Shown piece after piece: positions 11,622 to 20,571 of a stretch of 54,928 bases of DNA. The position numbers were made by a program, and so were the translations under genes. Each line of letters starts with the position of its first letter. The stretch's first letter is position 1. This DNA comes from a virus, in the IMG/VR virus record IMGVR_UViG_3300043409_000503, positions 1 through 54,928 of that record; one strand, 5' to 3'. The notes beneath the pieces are model-generated. The model made no database searches and was not told where the DNA came from. It saw nothing but the letters and a program-made list of their open reading frames with translations.

Positions 11622-13039
11622 GTGACCTGGCCGAGATACTGAAAGACGAGACGGTTCGTCGTCAGTTCATGGCAATGCCCCCGGCGCAACGGGCGGCTTA
11701 CGGCTGGAGGATGCAGTGGCTATCTAAAGCCCACAGGCATCAGATATTACCTAATGGGGACTGGTGGAGTGTTTGGCTTCTATTAGCGGGGAGAGGCGCC
11801 GGCAAGACCCGCACGGCGGCTGAGCAGCTGGCCTGGTGGGCCTGGACCGAGCCTAACACTAGATGGTTAGTCGGGGCGCCAACGAGCGCTGATGTGCGTG
11901 CTACCTGCTTCGAGGGGGATAGCGGCTTGATGTCAGTTATCCCGCCGATCCTAATTAAAGACTACAACCGCGCCTTCCACGAGATCACACTGATTAACGG
12001 TAGCCTGATCAAGGGCATCCCGGCGAGTGAGCCTGAGCGCTTCCGCGGTCCGCAGTTCCACGGCGGCTGGTGCGACGAGCTGGCGGCCTGGGATTACCTC
12101 GACGCCGCCTGGGACCAGATTAATTTTAGCGTCCGACTCGGTAAGCATACCAGGCTGATCTGCACAACGACCCCGCGGCCGAAGGACCTGATCATCGACC
12201 TCATTAGCCGTGACGGGGACGACGTTGTTGTTACAACGGCATCGACCTACGACAACATATCGAACCTGTCGAACAATTTCCAAAAACAAATCCTGCAATA
12301 CGAGGGCACCAAGCTTGGCAGGCAGGAGATCTACGCCGAGATCCTGGACCCTGAGGAATCTGGCATCGTCAAGCGGGAGATGTTCAAGCTCTGGCCTAAC
12401 GGCAAGGAGTTCCCCAAATTCGAGTACATCATCCAGAGCTACGACTGCGCCTATAGCGAGAAGACGGTCAACGACCCGACGGCATGCATCACGTTCGGCA
12501 TGTTTAAACCGCTGGACGGTCCAATGTCCGTGATGGTGATCGACGCTTGGCAGGACCGGCTGCAGTACCCAGACCTGCGCCCGAAGGTCATCGACGAGTA
12601 CGACACGATATTCGGTGAAGGTAAAGATAAGAAGCGGGTTGACCTAATCTTAGTTGAGGACAAGAGCGCCGGCATCAGTCTTATACAGGACCTGCAACGA
12701 GCCCACCTGCCTGTCCGTGCCTACAACCCTGGCCGCGCTGACAAGATGCAGCGGCTCAACATTGTCTCCAACATCATCGCCAGGGGCCGTGTCTGGATCC
12801 CTGAGAGCAGCATCCGCAAGGGCTACGTGCGAGACTGGGCAGAGGGCTTTGTTAGCCAGATCTGCAGCTTTCCTGAGGCCACGCACGATGACTTCGTGGA
12901 CGCGTGTACCCAGGCTTTACGCTACCTGCGTGACGCCGGCTGGCTAGAGATTGACGCGCCGCCGCGAGATGACTATGACGAAGAGGACCTGATCGACTCG
13001 GGCATGATGACCACGCGTGTTAACCCCTACGCCGTATAG
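11618..13039 (+). CDS. terL: Terminase large subunit (ATPase/nuclease), 473 aa
   Basis: DNA-packaging motor. Walker A LLLAGRGAGKTRTAAEQL at about residues 54-70, Walker B region GGWCDELAAWDYLD near 150, coupling motif CTTTPRPKDL near 180. The C-terminal RNase H-like nuclease has its acidic residues in IIQSYDCAYSE, LILVEDKSAGISL and ATHDDFVDACTQALR. Length is normal. Translationally coupled to TerS. Closest in type to large terminases of the Terminase_6 group; the packaging mode (headful or cohesive ends) cannot be read from it. Confidence 0.95.
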   Translation: MSDLAEILKDETVRRQFMAMPPAQRAAYGWRMQWLSKAHRHQILPNGDWWSVWLLLAGRGAGKTRTAAEQLAWWAWTEPNTRWLVGAPTSADVRATCFEGDSGLMSVIPPILIKDYNRAFHEITLINGSLIKGIPASEPERFRGPQFHGGWCDELAAWDYLDAAWDQINFSVRLGKHTRLICTTTPRPKDLIIDLISRDGDDVVVTTASTYDNISNLSNNFQKQILQYEGTKLGRQEIYAEILDPEESGIVKREMFKLWPNGKEFPKFEYIIQSYDCAYSEKTVNDPTACITFGMFKPLDGPMSVMVIDAWQDRLQYPDLRPKVIDEYDTIFGEGKDKKRVDLILVEDKSAGISLIQDLQRAHLPVRAYNPGRADKMQRLNIVSNIIARGRVWIPESSIRKGYVRDWAEGFVSQICSFPEATHDDFVDACTQALRYLRDAGWLEIDAPPRDDYDEEDLIDSGMMTTRVNPYAV

Positions 13040-13099
13040 TCGGTAGACGGGTAACGGAGACCCCATGATAATTGACAGACTTACTATGTGGAGCTGACG

Positions 13100-15073
13100 A
13101 TGGACTTACGCGAATGGTATCAAGCCGGGAACCACCTGCCTAATATGGCCAAGGGCGGGAAAGCCAAGAAGGACATGCGCCGTGTATCTGACGGCCCTAT
13201 TGGTGACTCCCTAAGCGACCTTGAACTTGATGACTTCCTAAGCGATCGTGAACTTGATGAGTTACGTAAGCGCATGGCAGAGACAGACGCCAAGATTAAA
13301 GACCTAGAGCCGGTGCCGACAGAGGTTGAGACGGGCAGCGACCCGATGCTGCGAGATGTTTACCCGCGGCTCAAGCGTGAGATGGAAGCCAATCCGCACC
13401 TATATCAGTATGGGACAGCGGATAAAAAAGACCCGTCGTTCAGACGCCCGATGCTTCGTAAGCCTGCTGGCCGTCCAGACGACGTGATCCCAGATCGCCT
13501 CGACAACGATTGGCTTGAGTACCAACTACGTCCGCGTGGCCAGACCGACTTCTCAGATAAGCTCCCGCCAGGCATGGAGTTGCCAATCGGGAAGGTGCGC
13601 TCGGCCCTCGAAGACCCATCCGAATACTACGCCAAGGGCGGTGAGGTGTCTGGCCCGAAAGGGTTCGGACTCGCTGACGTAGCCCCGTTCGTGAGCCCAA
13701 TGAGCATGAAGACCGGTGGCCAGGCTCGGACACGGGCAGGCACCATCGCTAAGCCGACGTTCATTGACGAGCAACTAGGCCGGACATCGGAGCGCCTATC
13801 TAAGCTTGCTACGGACCCTGAGCAGGCTATGAGGGATATCGCCGCTCAGTACTTCCCGTCGCCCACAGAGAGCCCAGAAGAGCAGCAGCGCAAGCTCGAG
13901 GAACTAGCGTTAGGCTTCACTGGCAGCATCAAGTCTGTTAAAGGTGCGCCAGCGGTTAAAGCGGCTAAGGCTCCCAAGATTAAGCAGACGGTAACGGATC
14001 CTCAGCGGATCGCCTTCCCTGGTATTTATCAGCGCCCTGATGTGATCGCTGCCGAGGCCGCATCCCGTGTAGCGCCTGAGAGCCCAAACCTAAAGAACAT
14101 CTTCGGTGTGACCCGAGAGGACTTGTTCCAGATGGGCAAAGGCCGTGAAGGCAACCTGCCTGGTGAGTTACCCGGTGCAACAGCAAACCCCCGCGGCTCA
14201 AAGGCTGCTGCCGGAGTAATGAACAAGAAGAACGAGCAGCGCATTATTGACGCTATGGCTGAGGCTGAGAAGCATCCTGCGTTAGTCCAAGGCATGGACC
14301 CGTGGTACGTGATGGACCCTGTCTTCCAGCGCATGGTCAAGCTTCTGGGTAAAGACCGAGCGATTGTAGAGTACCAGCGACTGAACACGTTGATGGGCAT
14401 GGCTTCCCCAGGCAGTGAGGTATTGACTGAGATCCCCCGCGGGACTGCGGCCAACATGCTCTACAAGCAGGGCCGTTTCCCAGAGTTTGTTGAGCATCTT
14501 GGCAAGCCTGCGTCACAAAGGTCAACGGTGCCAAAGGATATCGTAAATGTCCCTGGCCATATGTACCACAAGACAGCGCAGGCTATCCCGATGGAGCAAT
14601 ATCTTCAGACAGGCGCGTTGCAGATGGATAGTCCTAAAGTTCCTATGTACATTGAGGCAAGCGGCGTCCCAGAGACTGGCTTCCAGACTCGGACTCCGGT
14701 AGGTGATGCGCACTGGAGCCGTGCCGTCGGATTAGCTGATACCCGAGGCGCTAGGATGCTCAAGGGCAAGCCTGTTATCCCTGGTGCCAGCGTGTCCACG
14801 CCTGAGATGCAAGCCTTAGCCCCGTGGTGGCAACAAAACATTGCCGCCCCACTAGGCCTTGAGTCTGTCCCTGCACAGGCAAGGGCATGGGGGACATTCT
14901 CTGGCCAGACCGGCGTAACAACACCTATTGGTGCCCCGAAGATTGAGCTCCTAGCTGACAAGATCGCTGAGACTTCGCGCCGACTGGGTATCTCACTAGA
15001 GCAAGCAAGAGACAGAGTCCTGATGGGTGAGGCCTATGCCGGCAAGAAAAAGGGCGGCTTAGCTCATATTTAA
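13100..15073 (+). CDS. KGG-motif virion-associated protein, 657 aa
   Basis: ATG 13100 is preceded by GGAG at 6 nt; a GTG at 13088 is less likely. The N-terminus is basic with AKGGKAKKD, and YAKGGEVSGPKG and KKKGGLAHI occur later. The C-terminal half holds a folded domain, from NLKNIFGVTREDLFQMGKGR to APKIELLADKIAETSRRLGI. Its 'PWW...AAPLGL.....QA..W..FS.QTGV.T.iGAPKiEl' region resembles a domain found in phage polyvalent or virion proteins (possibly DUF7178-like, not certain). It lies between terminase and portal. Perhaps a packaged or ejected protein. Confidence 0.65.
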   Translation: MDLREWYQAGNHLPNMAKGGKAKKDMRRVSDGPIGDSLSDLELDDFLSDRELDELRKRMAETDAKIKDLEPVPTEVETGSDPMLRDVYPRLKREMEANPHLYQYGTADKKDPSFRRPMLRKPAGRPDDVIPDRLDNDWLEYQLRPRGQTDFSDKLPPGMELPIGKVRSALEDPSEYYAKGGEVSGPKGFGLADVAPFVSPMSMKTGGQARTRAGTIAKPTFIDEQLGRTSERLSKLATDPEQAMRDIAAQYFPSPTESPEEQQRKLEELALGFTGSIKSVKGAPAVKAAKAPKIKQTVTDPQRIAFPGIYQRPDVIAAEAASRVAPESPNLKNIFGVTREDLFQMGKGREGNLPGELPGATANPRGSKAAAGVMNKKNEQRIIDAMAEAEKHPALVQGMDPWYVMDPVFQRMVKLLGKDRAIVEYQRLNTLMGMASPGSEVLTEIPRGTAANMLYKQGRFPEFVEHLGKPASQRSTVPKDIVNVPGHMYHKTAQAIPMEQYLQTGALQMDSPKVPMYIEASGVPETGFQTRTPVGDAHWSRAVGLADTRGARMLKGKPVIPGASVSTPEMQALAPWWQQNIAAPLGLESVPAQARAWGTFSGQTGVTTPIGAPKIELLADKIAETSRRLGISLEQARDRVLMGEAYAGKKKGGLAHI

Positions 15074-15116
15074 GCTAACAGCGGCATTAACAAATTAACT
15101 ATTGTCTGGAACTGTT

Positions 15117-17669
15117 ATGGCACAAGAATTTCCAATCGACCCAGCGTTTGACCGATTCGTAGATCCTATGTCTGAGGCGCCAGAAGGCGAAGAGGATGAG
15201 GAAGGCGTTGAGGTTGAGCTTGATATTAACGATGAGGATATTGAGGAGCTCCCTGACGGATCCGTCATTGTTACGATGGACACAAAGGGTCCACGCGAGA
15301 ACGAGGACTTCTATCAGAACCTGTCAGATAGCGAAGACTTCGACTTTGACGTGTCCACGATGGCCATGCGCTACATCAAGCTTATCGATAACGATAAGGA
15401 AGCCCGTAAGAAGCGCGATGAGCAGTACGAGGAGGGCATCAAGCGCACCGGCTTAGGTAACGACGCCCCAGGTGGTGCGCAGTTCCAGGGCGCCTCTAAG
15501 GTTGTCCATCCTGTGATGGCTGAGGCCTGCGTTGACTTTGCCTCACGGGCAATTAAGGAGATGTTCCCGCCTGACGGCCCGACCCGGACTAAGATCCTCG
15601 GCGAGGTAGACAAGGAAAAGATAGAGATCGCTGAGCGTAAGCGCGACTTTATGAACTGGCAGCTCACGGAACAGATCGAGGAGTTCCGCGACGAAGAAGA
15701 GCAGCTCTGTACGCAGCTTCCGTTAGGCGGCTCCCAGTACCTGAAGATGTGGTACGACGAGAAGAAGCGCCGCCCATGCACCGAGTTCCTGCCAATCGAC
15801 AACGTCCTGCTGCCGTTTGCCGCGGCTAACTTCTACACCGCCCAGCGCGTAACCGAGATTCAAGACATTACGGAGATGGAGTTCAAGTCCCGTATCAAGT
15901 CTGGCCTGTACCGCGACATCGACTTTATCCGCGCCACCGCTGAGCCTGAGCCAACGAAGCCTAAGAAGGCCAACGACAAGGTTGAGGGTATTACTGCCGG
16001 CGACAATGAGGATGGCGTGCGCCGGGTTTACCACATCTATACCTGGTTAGAGCTCGAAGAGGACAAGTACTCGAAGGGCGAGAGCGCCCCGTACATCCTG
16101 ATGATCGACGAGTTCGACAATGAGGTCATCGGCCTGTACCGTAACTGGGAAGAGGGCGACGAGACCATGTCGAAGTTGGACTGGATCGTCGAGTTTAAGT
16201 TCATCCCCTGGCGTGGCGCCTATGCAATTGGCCTGCCGCACCTAATTGGTGGATTATCTGCAGCCTTGACGGGTGCCTTAAGGGCGCTTTTAGACACCGC
16301 ACATACCAATAATTCACTGACTGCGCTGAAACTGAAGGGCTCGAAGATCTCTGGCCAGTCGCAGAACATCGAAATCACGCAGGTAACGGAGATTGAGGCT
16401 GCCCCTGGTGTTGACGACATCCGTAAAGTGGCTATGCCGCTACCGTTTAACCCGCCAAGCCCGGTACTTTTCCAGCTTTTAGGTTGGCTTAACGATGCAG
16501 CGAAGGGTGTAGTGACCACGGCAGAGGAAAAGATCGCTGACGTTAACTCAAACACACCTGTTGGCACGACCCAGGCGTTAATTGAGCAGGGCGCGGTCGT
16601 ATTTTCGAGTATTCACGCCCGTATGCATACGTCTCAGGGCCGTGTCTTGCGGATTCTGTCCCGAATTAACCGCTGGTACCTCGACGATATGCGTCGTGGC
16701 GAGATGGTTGAAGATCTGGACATCAAGCGCGAGGACTTTGCCCGCATTACGGACGTTATCCCTGTCTCGGACCCGCATATCTTCAGCGAAACGCAGCGGA
16801 TGGCGCAGACGCAGGCGGTTATGGCGATCATGGAGAAGAATCCTGACCTGTTTAACCGCAAGGTGGTCATTGAGCGCTTCCTAAAGCAGATCAAGGTGCC
16901 TGGCGTTAACGAGCTGATGGTCGATACCCCGTCGCCGGTCAAGATTGACGCAGCTAACGAGAACGTGGCGATGGCAATTGGCCAGATGGCCGCGGCTTAC
17001 CCTGAGCAGGACCATCTTGGCCACATCCAGGCGCACTTGGACTTCGCAAAGAACCCGGTACTGGGCGCCAATCCGTTGATTGCCCCGACTTTCGTGCCTA
17101 AGGTCATGGAGCACGTCAAGCAGCACATCGTCCTCTGGTACCTGAACCGCATGAACGGCTATGTCGAGCAGTCGCTAGGCAAGAAGATGGCCGAGTACGA
17201 GCTCCTCAAGGACCCCAAGATGGTGGACAAGCTGTTTGGTGCCGCGTCTCAGCACGTAGACATGGATACGCAGCAGACCCTGTCGGGGATTATGCCGGTT
17301 ATCCAGCAGATCACCCAGATGGCCGAAAAGTACCGTCCTCAGCCGCCGATGTCGCCGGACACCAAGGTCCTTCTGGACACCTCTATGGCCGAGACGCAGC
17401 GTCGTGCAGAGCGGGACAAGGCAGAGATGTCGTTAGAGGCTCAGAAGGCCGCTACGAAGGCCCAGGAGACTATGGCGAAGATGAAGCAGGACTTCGATAT
17501 TGCGATAGAGGACCAGCAGTTGAAGTTGGCCATTGCGACCAACGACCAGGACATGAAAGAACGCATCGAGACGGCCCGTTTAACGCGGGATGCTGCCAAG
17601 CTCTCTCACGAGCAAGACAAGACCGTTTTATCTTTAATCCCCTCAGGAGGCAATTATGGCAACGAGTGA
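15117..17669 (+). CDS. Portal protein, 850 aa
   Basis: Forms the dodecameric ring through which DNA passes. ATG 15117 is chosen over an upstream TTG. An acidic N-terminus is followed by the core: MRYIKLIDNDKEARKKRDEQ, ASKVVHPVMAEACVDFASRA, then KFIPWRGAYAIGLPHLIGGL and TPVGTTQALIEQGAVVFSSI. That 'G.T.aLlEq....fs.i..r...s' wing helix is typical of long podovirus portals. The C-terminal 150 residues are a Gln/Lys coiled coil, suiting the portal barrel. Larger than P22 gp1 (about 725 aa). Immediately downstream of the packaging genes and upstream of chaperonin and scaffold genes. Confidence 0.88.
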   Translation: MAQEFPIDPAFDRFVDPMSEAPEGEEDEEGVEVELDINDEDIEELPDGSVIVTMDTKGPRENEDFYQNLSDSEDFDFDVSTMAMRYIKLIDNDKEARKKRDEQYEEGIKRTGLGNDAPGGAQFQGASKVVHPVMAEACVDFASRAIKEMFPPDGPTRTKILGEVDKEKIEIAERKRDFMNWQLTEQIEEFRDEEEQLCTQLPLGGSQYLKMWYDEKKRRPCTEFLPIDNVLLPFAAANFYTAQRVTEIQDITEMEFKSRIKSGLYRDIDFIRATAEPEPTKPKKANDKVEGITAGDNEDGVRRVYHIYTWLELEEDKYSKGESAPYILMIDEFDNEVIGLYRNWEEGDETMSKLDWIVEFKFIPWRGAYAIGLPHLIGGLSAALTGALRALLDTAHTNNSLTALKLKGSKISGQSQNIEITQVTEIEAAPGVDDIRKVAMPLPFNPPSPVLFQLLGWLNDAAKGVVTTAEEKIADVNSNTPVGTTQALIEQGAVVFSSIHARMHTSQGRVLRILSRINRWYLDDMRRGEMVEDLDIKREDFARITDVIPVSDPHIFSETQRMAQTQAVMAIMEKNPDLFNRKVVIERFLKQIKVPGVNELMVDTPSPVKIDAANENVAMAIGQMAAAYPEQDHLGHIQAHLDFAKNPVLGANPLIAPTFVPKVMEHVKQHIVLWYLNRMNGYVEQSLGKKMAEYELLKDPKMVDKLFGAASQHVDMDTQQTLSGIMPVIQQITQMAEKYRPQPPMSPDTKVLLDTSMAETQRRAERDKAEMSLEAQKAATKAQETMAKMKQDFDIAIEDQQLKLAIATNDQDMKERIETARLTRDAAKLSHEQDKTVLSLIPSGGNYGNE

Positions 17670-17811
17670 TCAAGAGCAAAAAAGCATCAATGTACCGCAA
17701 CACAAGCGCATCGCAATGGGCGAGAAGCTTGATGGTACGTCCCTTCAACCAAAAGGCGGTAGCTCAGCCCAAAAATCCTCAGGAGGCCTGCCACAGACAA
17801 AAAGTAAATGA
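17656..17811 (+). CDS. Small basic/polar protein, 51 aa
   Basis: Starts inside the portal end, with AGGAGG at ideal distance. Polar and disordered: VPQHKRIAMGEKLDGTSLQP then KGGSSAQKSSGGLPQTKSK, again with a KGG motif. Its stop overlaps the next start (ATGA). It could be a virion-associated peptide. Not recognised. Confidence 0.65.
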   Translation: MATSDQEQKSINVPQHKRIAMGEKLDGTSLQPKGGSSAQKSSGGLPQTKSK

Positions 17812-17993
17812 ACACTATCTCTGACTTCATTGGTCTGATCGAGGCTAAACAGCAGGAAATTGCTGTGTCCCTCGCTGCTGGTAATGCAGTGAACTGGGAG
17901 TCTTATCAGAGAATGGTCGGGCAGAATCTAGGGTTGAGTGATGCCTTGAATATTCTTAACGATTTACTAAAGGAAGATAATGAAAATGAATGA
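17808..17993 (+). CDS. Helical protein, 61 aa
   Basis: ATGA overlap. ISDFIGLIEAKQQEIAVSLA then NWESYQRMVGQNLGLSDALN resembles short helical proteins found between portal and scaffold genes in podoviruses (the 'n.e.YqrlvGq..Gl..al..i.dll.e' pattern). Function unknown. Confidence 0.75.
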   Translation: MNTISDFIGLIEAKQQEIAVSLAAGNAVNWESYQRMVGQNLGLSDALNILNDLLKEDNENE

Positions 17994-18417
17994 ACCGGTA
18001 GCGTGTAATAACGCTGAGTTAGCTTGGGCATTTCCGAGCGTTGATCCCGGTGCACAACCCCTTGGAGGCCGCATCTTAGTTCAATTGCGGCGCACACACA
18101 AAAAGGCGACGAGCGCGGGAATTATCCTAGTCGAAGAGACAAAGGAAACCGAAAAGTGGAACAACATGGTAGCGGTGGTGGTTGCATTAGGCCCATTGGC
18201 CTATAAGAACCGCGACACGATGGAGTACTGGCCTGAAGGCACTTGGATTCAGGTAGGTGACTACATCCGCGTCCCTAAATGGGGCGGCGACAGATGGGAA
18301 GTGAAGGTGCCTGGGGATGATGAGTATGAAGACCCTGCGCTTTTCATGATCCTTAACGACCATGAAGTTATCGCAAAGCTAACGGGCGACCCGATGGCTA
18401 TGCGTGCCTTTCTCTAA
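17980..18417 (+). CDS. GroES-like co-chaperonin, 145 aa
   Basis: Likely caps the host GroEL ring to fold the capsid protein. Residues about 27-55 (PLGGRILVQLRRTHKKATSA then GIILVEETKE) match the GroES start and mobile loop. GIIL corresponds to the GroEL-binding GIVL of GroES and to the IIL of T4 gp31. VAVVVALGPLAYKNRDT, WIQVGDYIRVPKWGGDRW and LFMILNDHEVIAKL give the remaining beta-barrel strands. A longer central insertion and C-terminal tail than bacterial GroES (about 97 aa). It sits between portal and scaffold, fitting a role in head assembly. Confidence 0.85.
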   Translation: MKMNEPVACNNAELAWAFPSVDPGAQPLGGRILVQLRRTHKKATSAGIILVEETKETEKWNNMVAVVVALGPLAYKNRDTMEYWPEGTWIQVGDYIRVPKWGGDRWEVKVPGDDEYEDPALFMILNDHEVIAKLTGDPMAMRAFL

Positions 18418-18426
18418 GGAGGAGCT

Positions 18427-19386
18427 ATGAGTACAGATAAAAAAGAAGCCGAGTTGGAATATCGGGAAGACAAGGACGGTGGCGTCGTTATCACTATGCC
18501 GGCCGATGAGGTTGATGATGATGACGACGAGCCGGTAAGTGCCGCGGCAGGCGGGGCACAAGAGGCAGACGACGACACGGATGACGAAAGCGCCGATGGC
18601 GACTACGACAGCCCAATACGGGAGGCACGCCGCGCCCGTCGGAAAGCCAAAAAAGAGTACATCAAGAAGACAAACGTAGAGAAGGACCAGCGCCTGCAGA
18701 TGCTTGACCGCGAGAATGCGGCCATGAAGGAGCGCCTAGCTGTCTTAGAGCGCAAATCCCAAGGCGCCGACTTAGCTCAGATTGACCGGGCTATTGGCGA
18801 TGAGGAGATGCGCCTACGCTATGCGCAGCAGAAGCTTGAGGAGGCTGTTAACAACTCGGACGGTCCTTTAAGTGTCCAGGCCCAAGACGCGGTCTATGAG
18901 GCTCGGCAGAAGGTTGAGCAGCTCAAACACTTAAAGCAACGGGCAAACCAGGCTACCCAGGAGGCTCCAGCTTACGATCCTCGGATCAAGCGGCACTCTG
19001 ATGCCTGGTTAGCGGAGAACGACTGGTACGACTCTGGCCTCAAGGATGAGGATAGTAAGATCGCCAAAGTGGTCGATTCTACGCTTCACGAGGAAGGTTG
19101 GGACCCTGCTATGCCGGATTATTGGCAGGAATTCAATAGACGGTTGCATAAGAAATTACCTCACCGTTATACTGATTCTGATGACGAAAGATCAAGTAGG
19201 CGTCCTCGGAGTGTAGTGACTGGATCTGGGCGGGAAACGATGTCAGAAGGTGGCAAAGTTAACGTCACAATTGAGCCAGAAAAAGTACGGGCAATGAAAG
19301 ATGCAGGATTGTGGGAGAACAAAGCTCTCCGCACGAAGATGCTGCAACGCTATGCCCGTGAATCACGCAAATACCCAAGGAGCTAA
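18427..19386 (+). CDS. Scaffolding protein, 319 aa
   Basis: Internal core protein for procapsid assembly. Residues 1-60 are strongly acidic (DEVDDDDDEP, ADDDTDDES). Residues about 65-185 are a long basic/acidic coiled coil (EARRARRKAKKEYIKK, ENAAMKERLAVLERK, KLEEAVNN, KVEQLKHLKQ). The C-terminus ends in a basic helix (RTKMLQRYARESRKYPRS), the part that usually contacts capsid protein. AGGAGG precedes the ATG. Position before decoration and capsid genes is standard. Assignment rests on composition and context. Confidence 0.8.
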   Translation: MSTDKKEAELEYREDKDGGVVITMPADEVDDDDDEPVSAAAGGAQEADDDTDDESADGDYDSPIREARRARRKAKKEYIKKTNVEKDQRLQMLDRENAAMKERLAVLERKSQGADLAQIDRAIGDEEMRLRYAQQKLEEAVNNSDGPLSVQAQDAVYEARQKVEQLKHLKQRANQATQEAPAYDPRIKRHSDAWLAENDWYDSGLKDEDSKIAKVVDSTLHEEGWDPAMPDYWQEFNRRLHKKLPHRYTDSDDERSSRRPRSVVTGSGRETMSEGGKVNVTIEPEKVRAMKDAGLWENKALRTKMLQRYARESRKYPRS

Positions 19387-19388
19387 CT

Positions 19389-19925
19389 ATGGACGGACGT
19401 TTAAAGAAATCATTGAAGTCAGGTGGCCGTGAAGATCGCTCAAGCGAGGACACTAAAAGGGCGCCATCTGAAGAGAAGTTTGTGTCAACGCAGGAACGTC
19501 GGAAGATGTGGAGCGATGAATGGACACAGAGTGCGCTGCCCAATGCCCCGGATTTACCGGGATGGCACGTTTGCTGGTTATCGACAACCAATGGCTATGA
19601 CAGTATCGATAAGCGGGTTCGACTTGGCTATGTACCTGTGAAAGCAGAAGAGATAGACGGGTTTGAAAATCACCGCGTAAAGGCTGGAGAGCATGTTGGC
19701 TATATTGCGTGTAACGAGATGTTGTTGTTCAAGATCCCTGAAGATATTTATCAGGAGATCATGACTCACTTTCACCATGATCAGCCAATGGAAGAGGCTA
19801 ATAAGATCAAGGTGCAGGCTGAATCTCAGGTTGGACGTGATAGTTCGGGTCGCAAGCTCGGACAAGTCGAAGGCGAAGGCTTGGGCAATATTGATAAGCC
19901 GCTTTCTGCTCCGGTATTTGCCTGA
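19389..19925 (+). CDS. Head-region virion protein, 178 aa
   Basis: Starts 2 nt after the scaffold stop. Basic, disordered N-terminus (KKSLKSGGREDRSSED), then a compact alpha/beta part with WTQSALPNAPDLPGWHVCWL and RLGYVPVKAEEIDGF. A C-terminal flexible tail follows. The 'lP..p.ipGwH.cWlst.n..Ds...R...Gy.pVk..e' sequence recurs in podovirus head modules upstream of the capsid gene. Minor head or scaffold-partner protein, exact role unknown. Confidence 0.7.
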   Translation: MDGRLKKSLKSGGREDRSSEDTKRAPSEEKFVSTQERRKMWSDEWTQSALPNAPDLPGWHVCWLSTTNGYDSIDKRVRLGYVPVKAEEIDGFENHRVKAGEHVGYIACNEMLLFKIPEDIYQEIMTHFHHDQPMEEANKIKVQAESQVGRDSSGRKLGQVEGEGLGNIDKPLSAPVFA

Positions 19926-19956
19926 GCGTAAGCTATAAACCAATTTAGGAGCTAAT

Positions 19957-20556
19957 ATGAGTACTATTGCTGCTCCGTTTGGCATGCGCCCCGCTTTCCA
20001 TCCATCCGGTCTGGATCGCGCTGTTGCACTTGCTGACGGCATTCAAGCTGTTTCCACATCTGGAAACGTATCCCTCGGCTACGCCGCGAACATTTTCAAG
20101 GGTTCGCCCGTGAAGATGAACACTGCTGGCTGGATCGAAAATAGTTCTGGTAGCGAAGCCATCCAAGGCGCGTTTGCTGGCGTTGAGTGGACTGATTCGA
20201 CAGGTCGTCGTCGTATCTCCCCATACTGGCCTGCTAACGAATCGTTCCAGACAGGTTCTTTGGTTGCGTACTACTACAGCGATCCAAATATTGTGTACGA
20301 GATGCAAGCCGCTGGCTCACTCGCGCAAAATTCGGTCGGTGATCAGTATGACATTACCAATCCAACTACTGGTTCGACTACTACTGGCCTGTCCTCCGCT
20401 TCCCTGGGAACGACCCCTGCCGGTACTAGCGCAACTAACGTGATGCGTGTCATCAACTTGGCCCCCTACCCAGATAATGCTTGGGGTGACGACTACACTA
20501 TCGTTCAAGTACAGATTGCTCTCAGTCAGTACGTTGCAGCGATTAACGCTATCTAA
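19957..20556 (+). CDS. Head decoration/stabilisation protein, 199 aa
   Basis: The N-terminus STIAAPFGMRPAFHPSGLDR is typical of a conserved protein paired with this kind of capsid protein. The rest is beta-rich (NVSLGYAANIFKGSPVKM, GAFAGVEWTDSTGRRRISPY, LVAYYYSDPNIVYEMQA). RBS TTAGGAGC. Position directly before the major capsid gene, at comparable expression, suggests a structural cement protein. Assigned from context and pattern. Confidence 0.75.
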   Translation: MSTIAAPFGMRPAFHPSGLDRAVALADGIQAVSTSGNVSLGYAANIFKGSPVKMNTAGWIENSSGSEAIQGAFAGVEWTDSTGRRRISPYWPANESFQTGSLVAYYYSDPNIVYEMQAAGSLAQNSVGDQYDITNPTTGSTTTGLSSASLGTTPAGTSATNVMRVINLAPYPDNAWGDDYTIVQVQIALSQYVAAINAI

Positions 20557-20571
20557 AGGAGGGACTGAATT

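Noticed and set aside
13072-13077. TTGACA before the KGG protein gene as a promoter
   Set aside because: No acceptable -10 box lies 15-19 bp downstream; the position falls on the ribosome-binding site and start codon.
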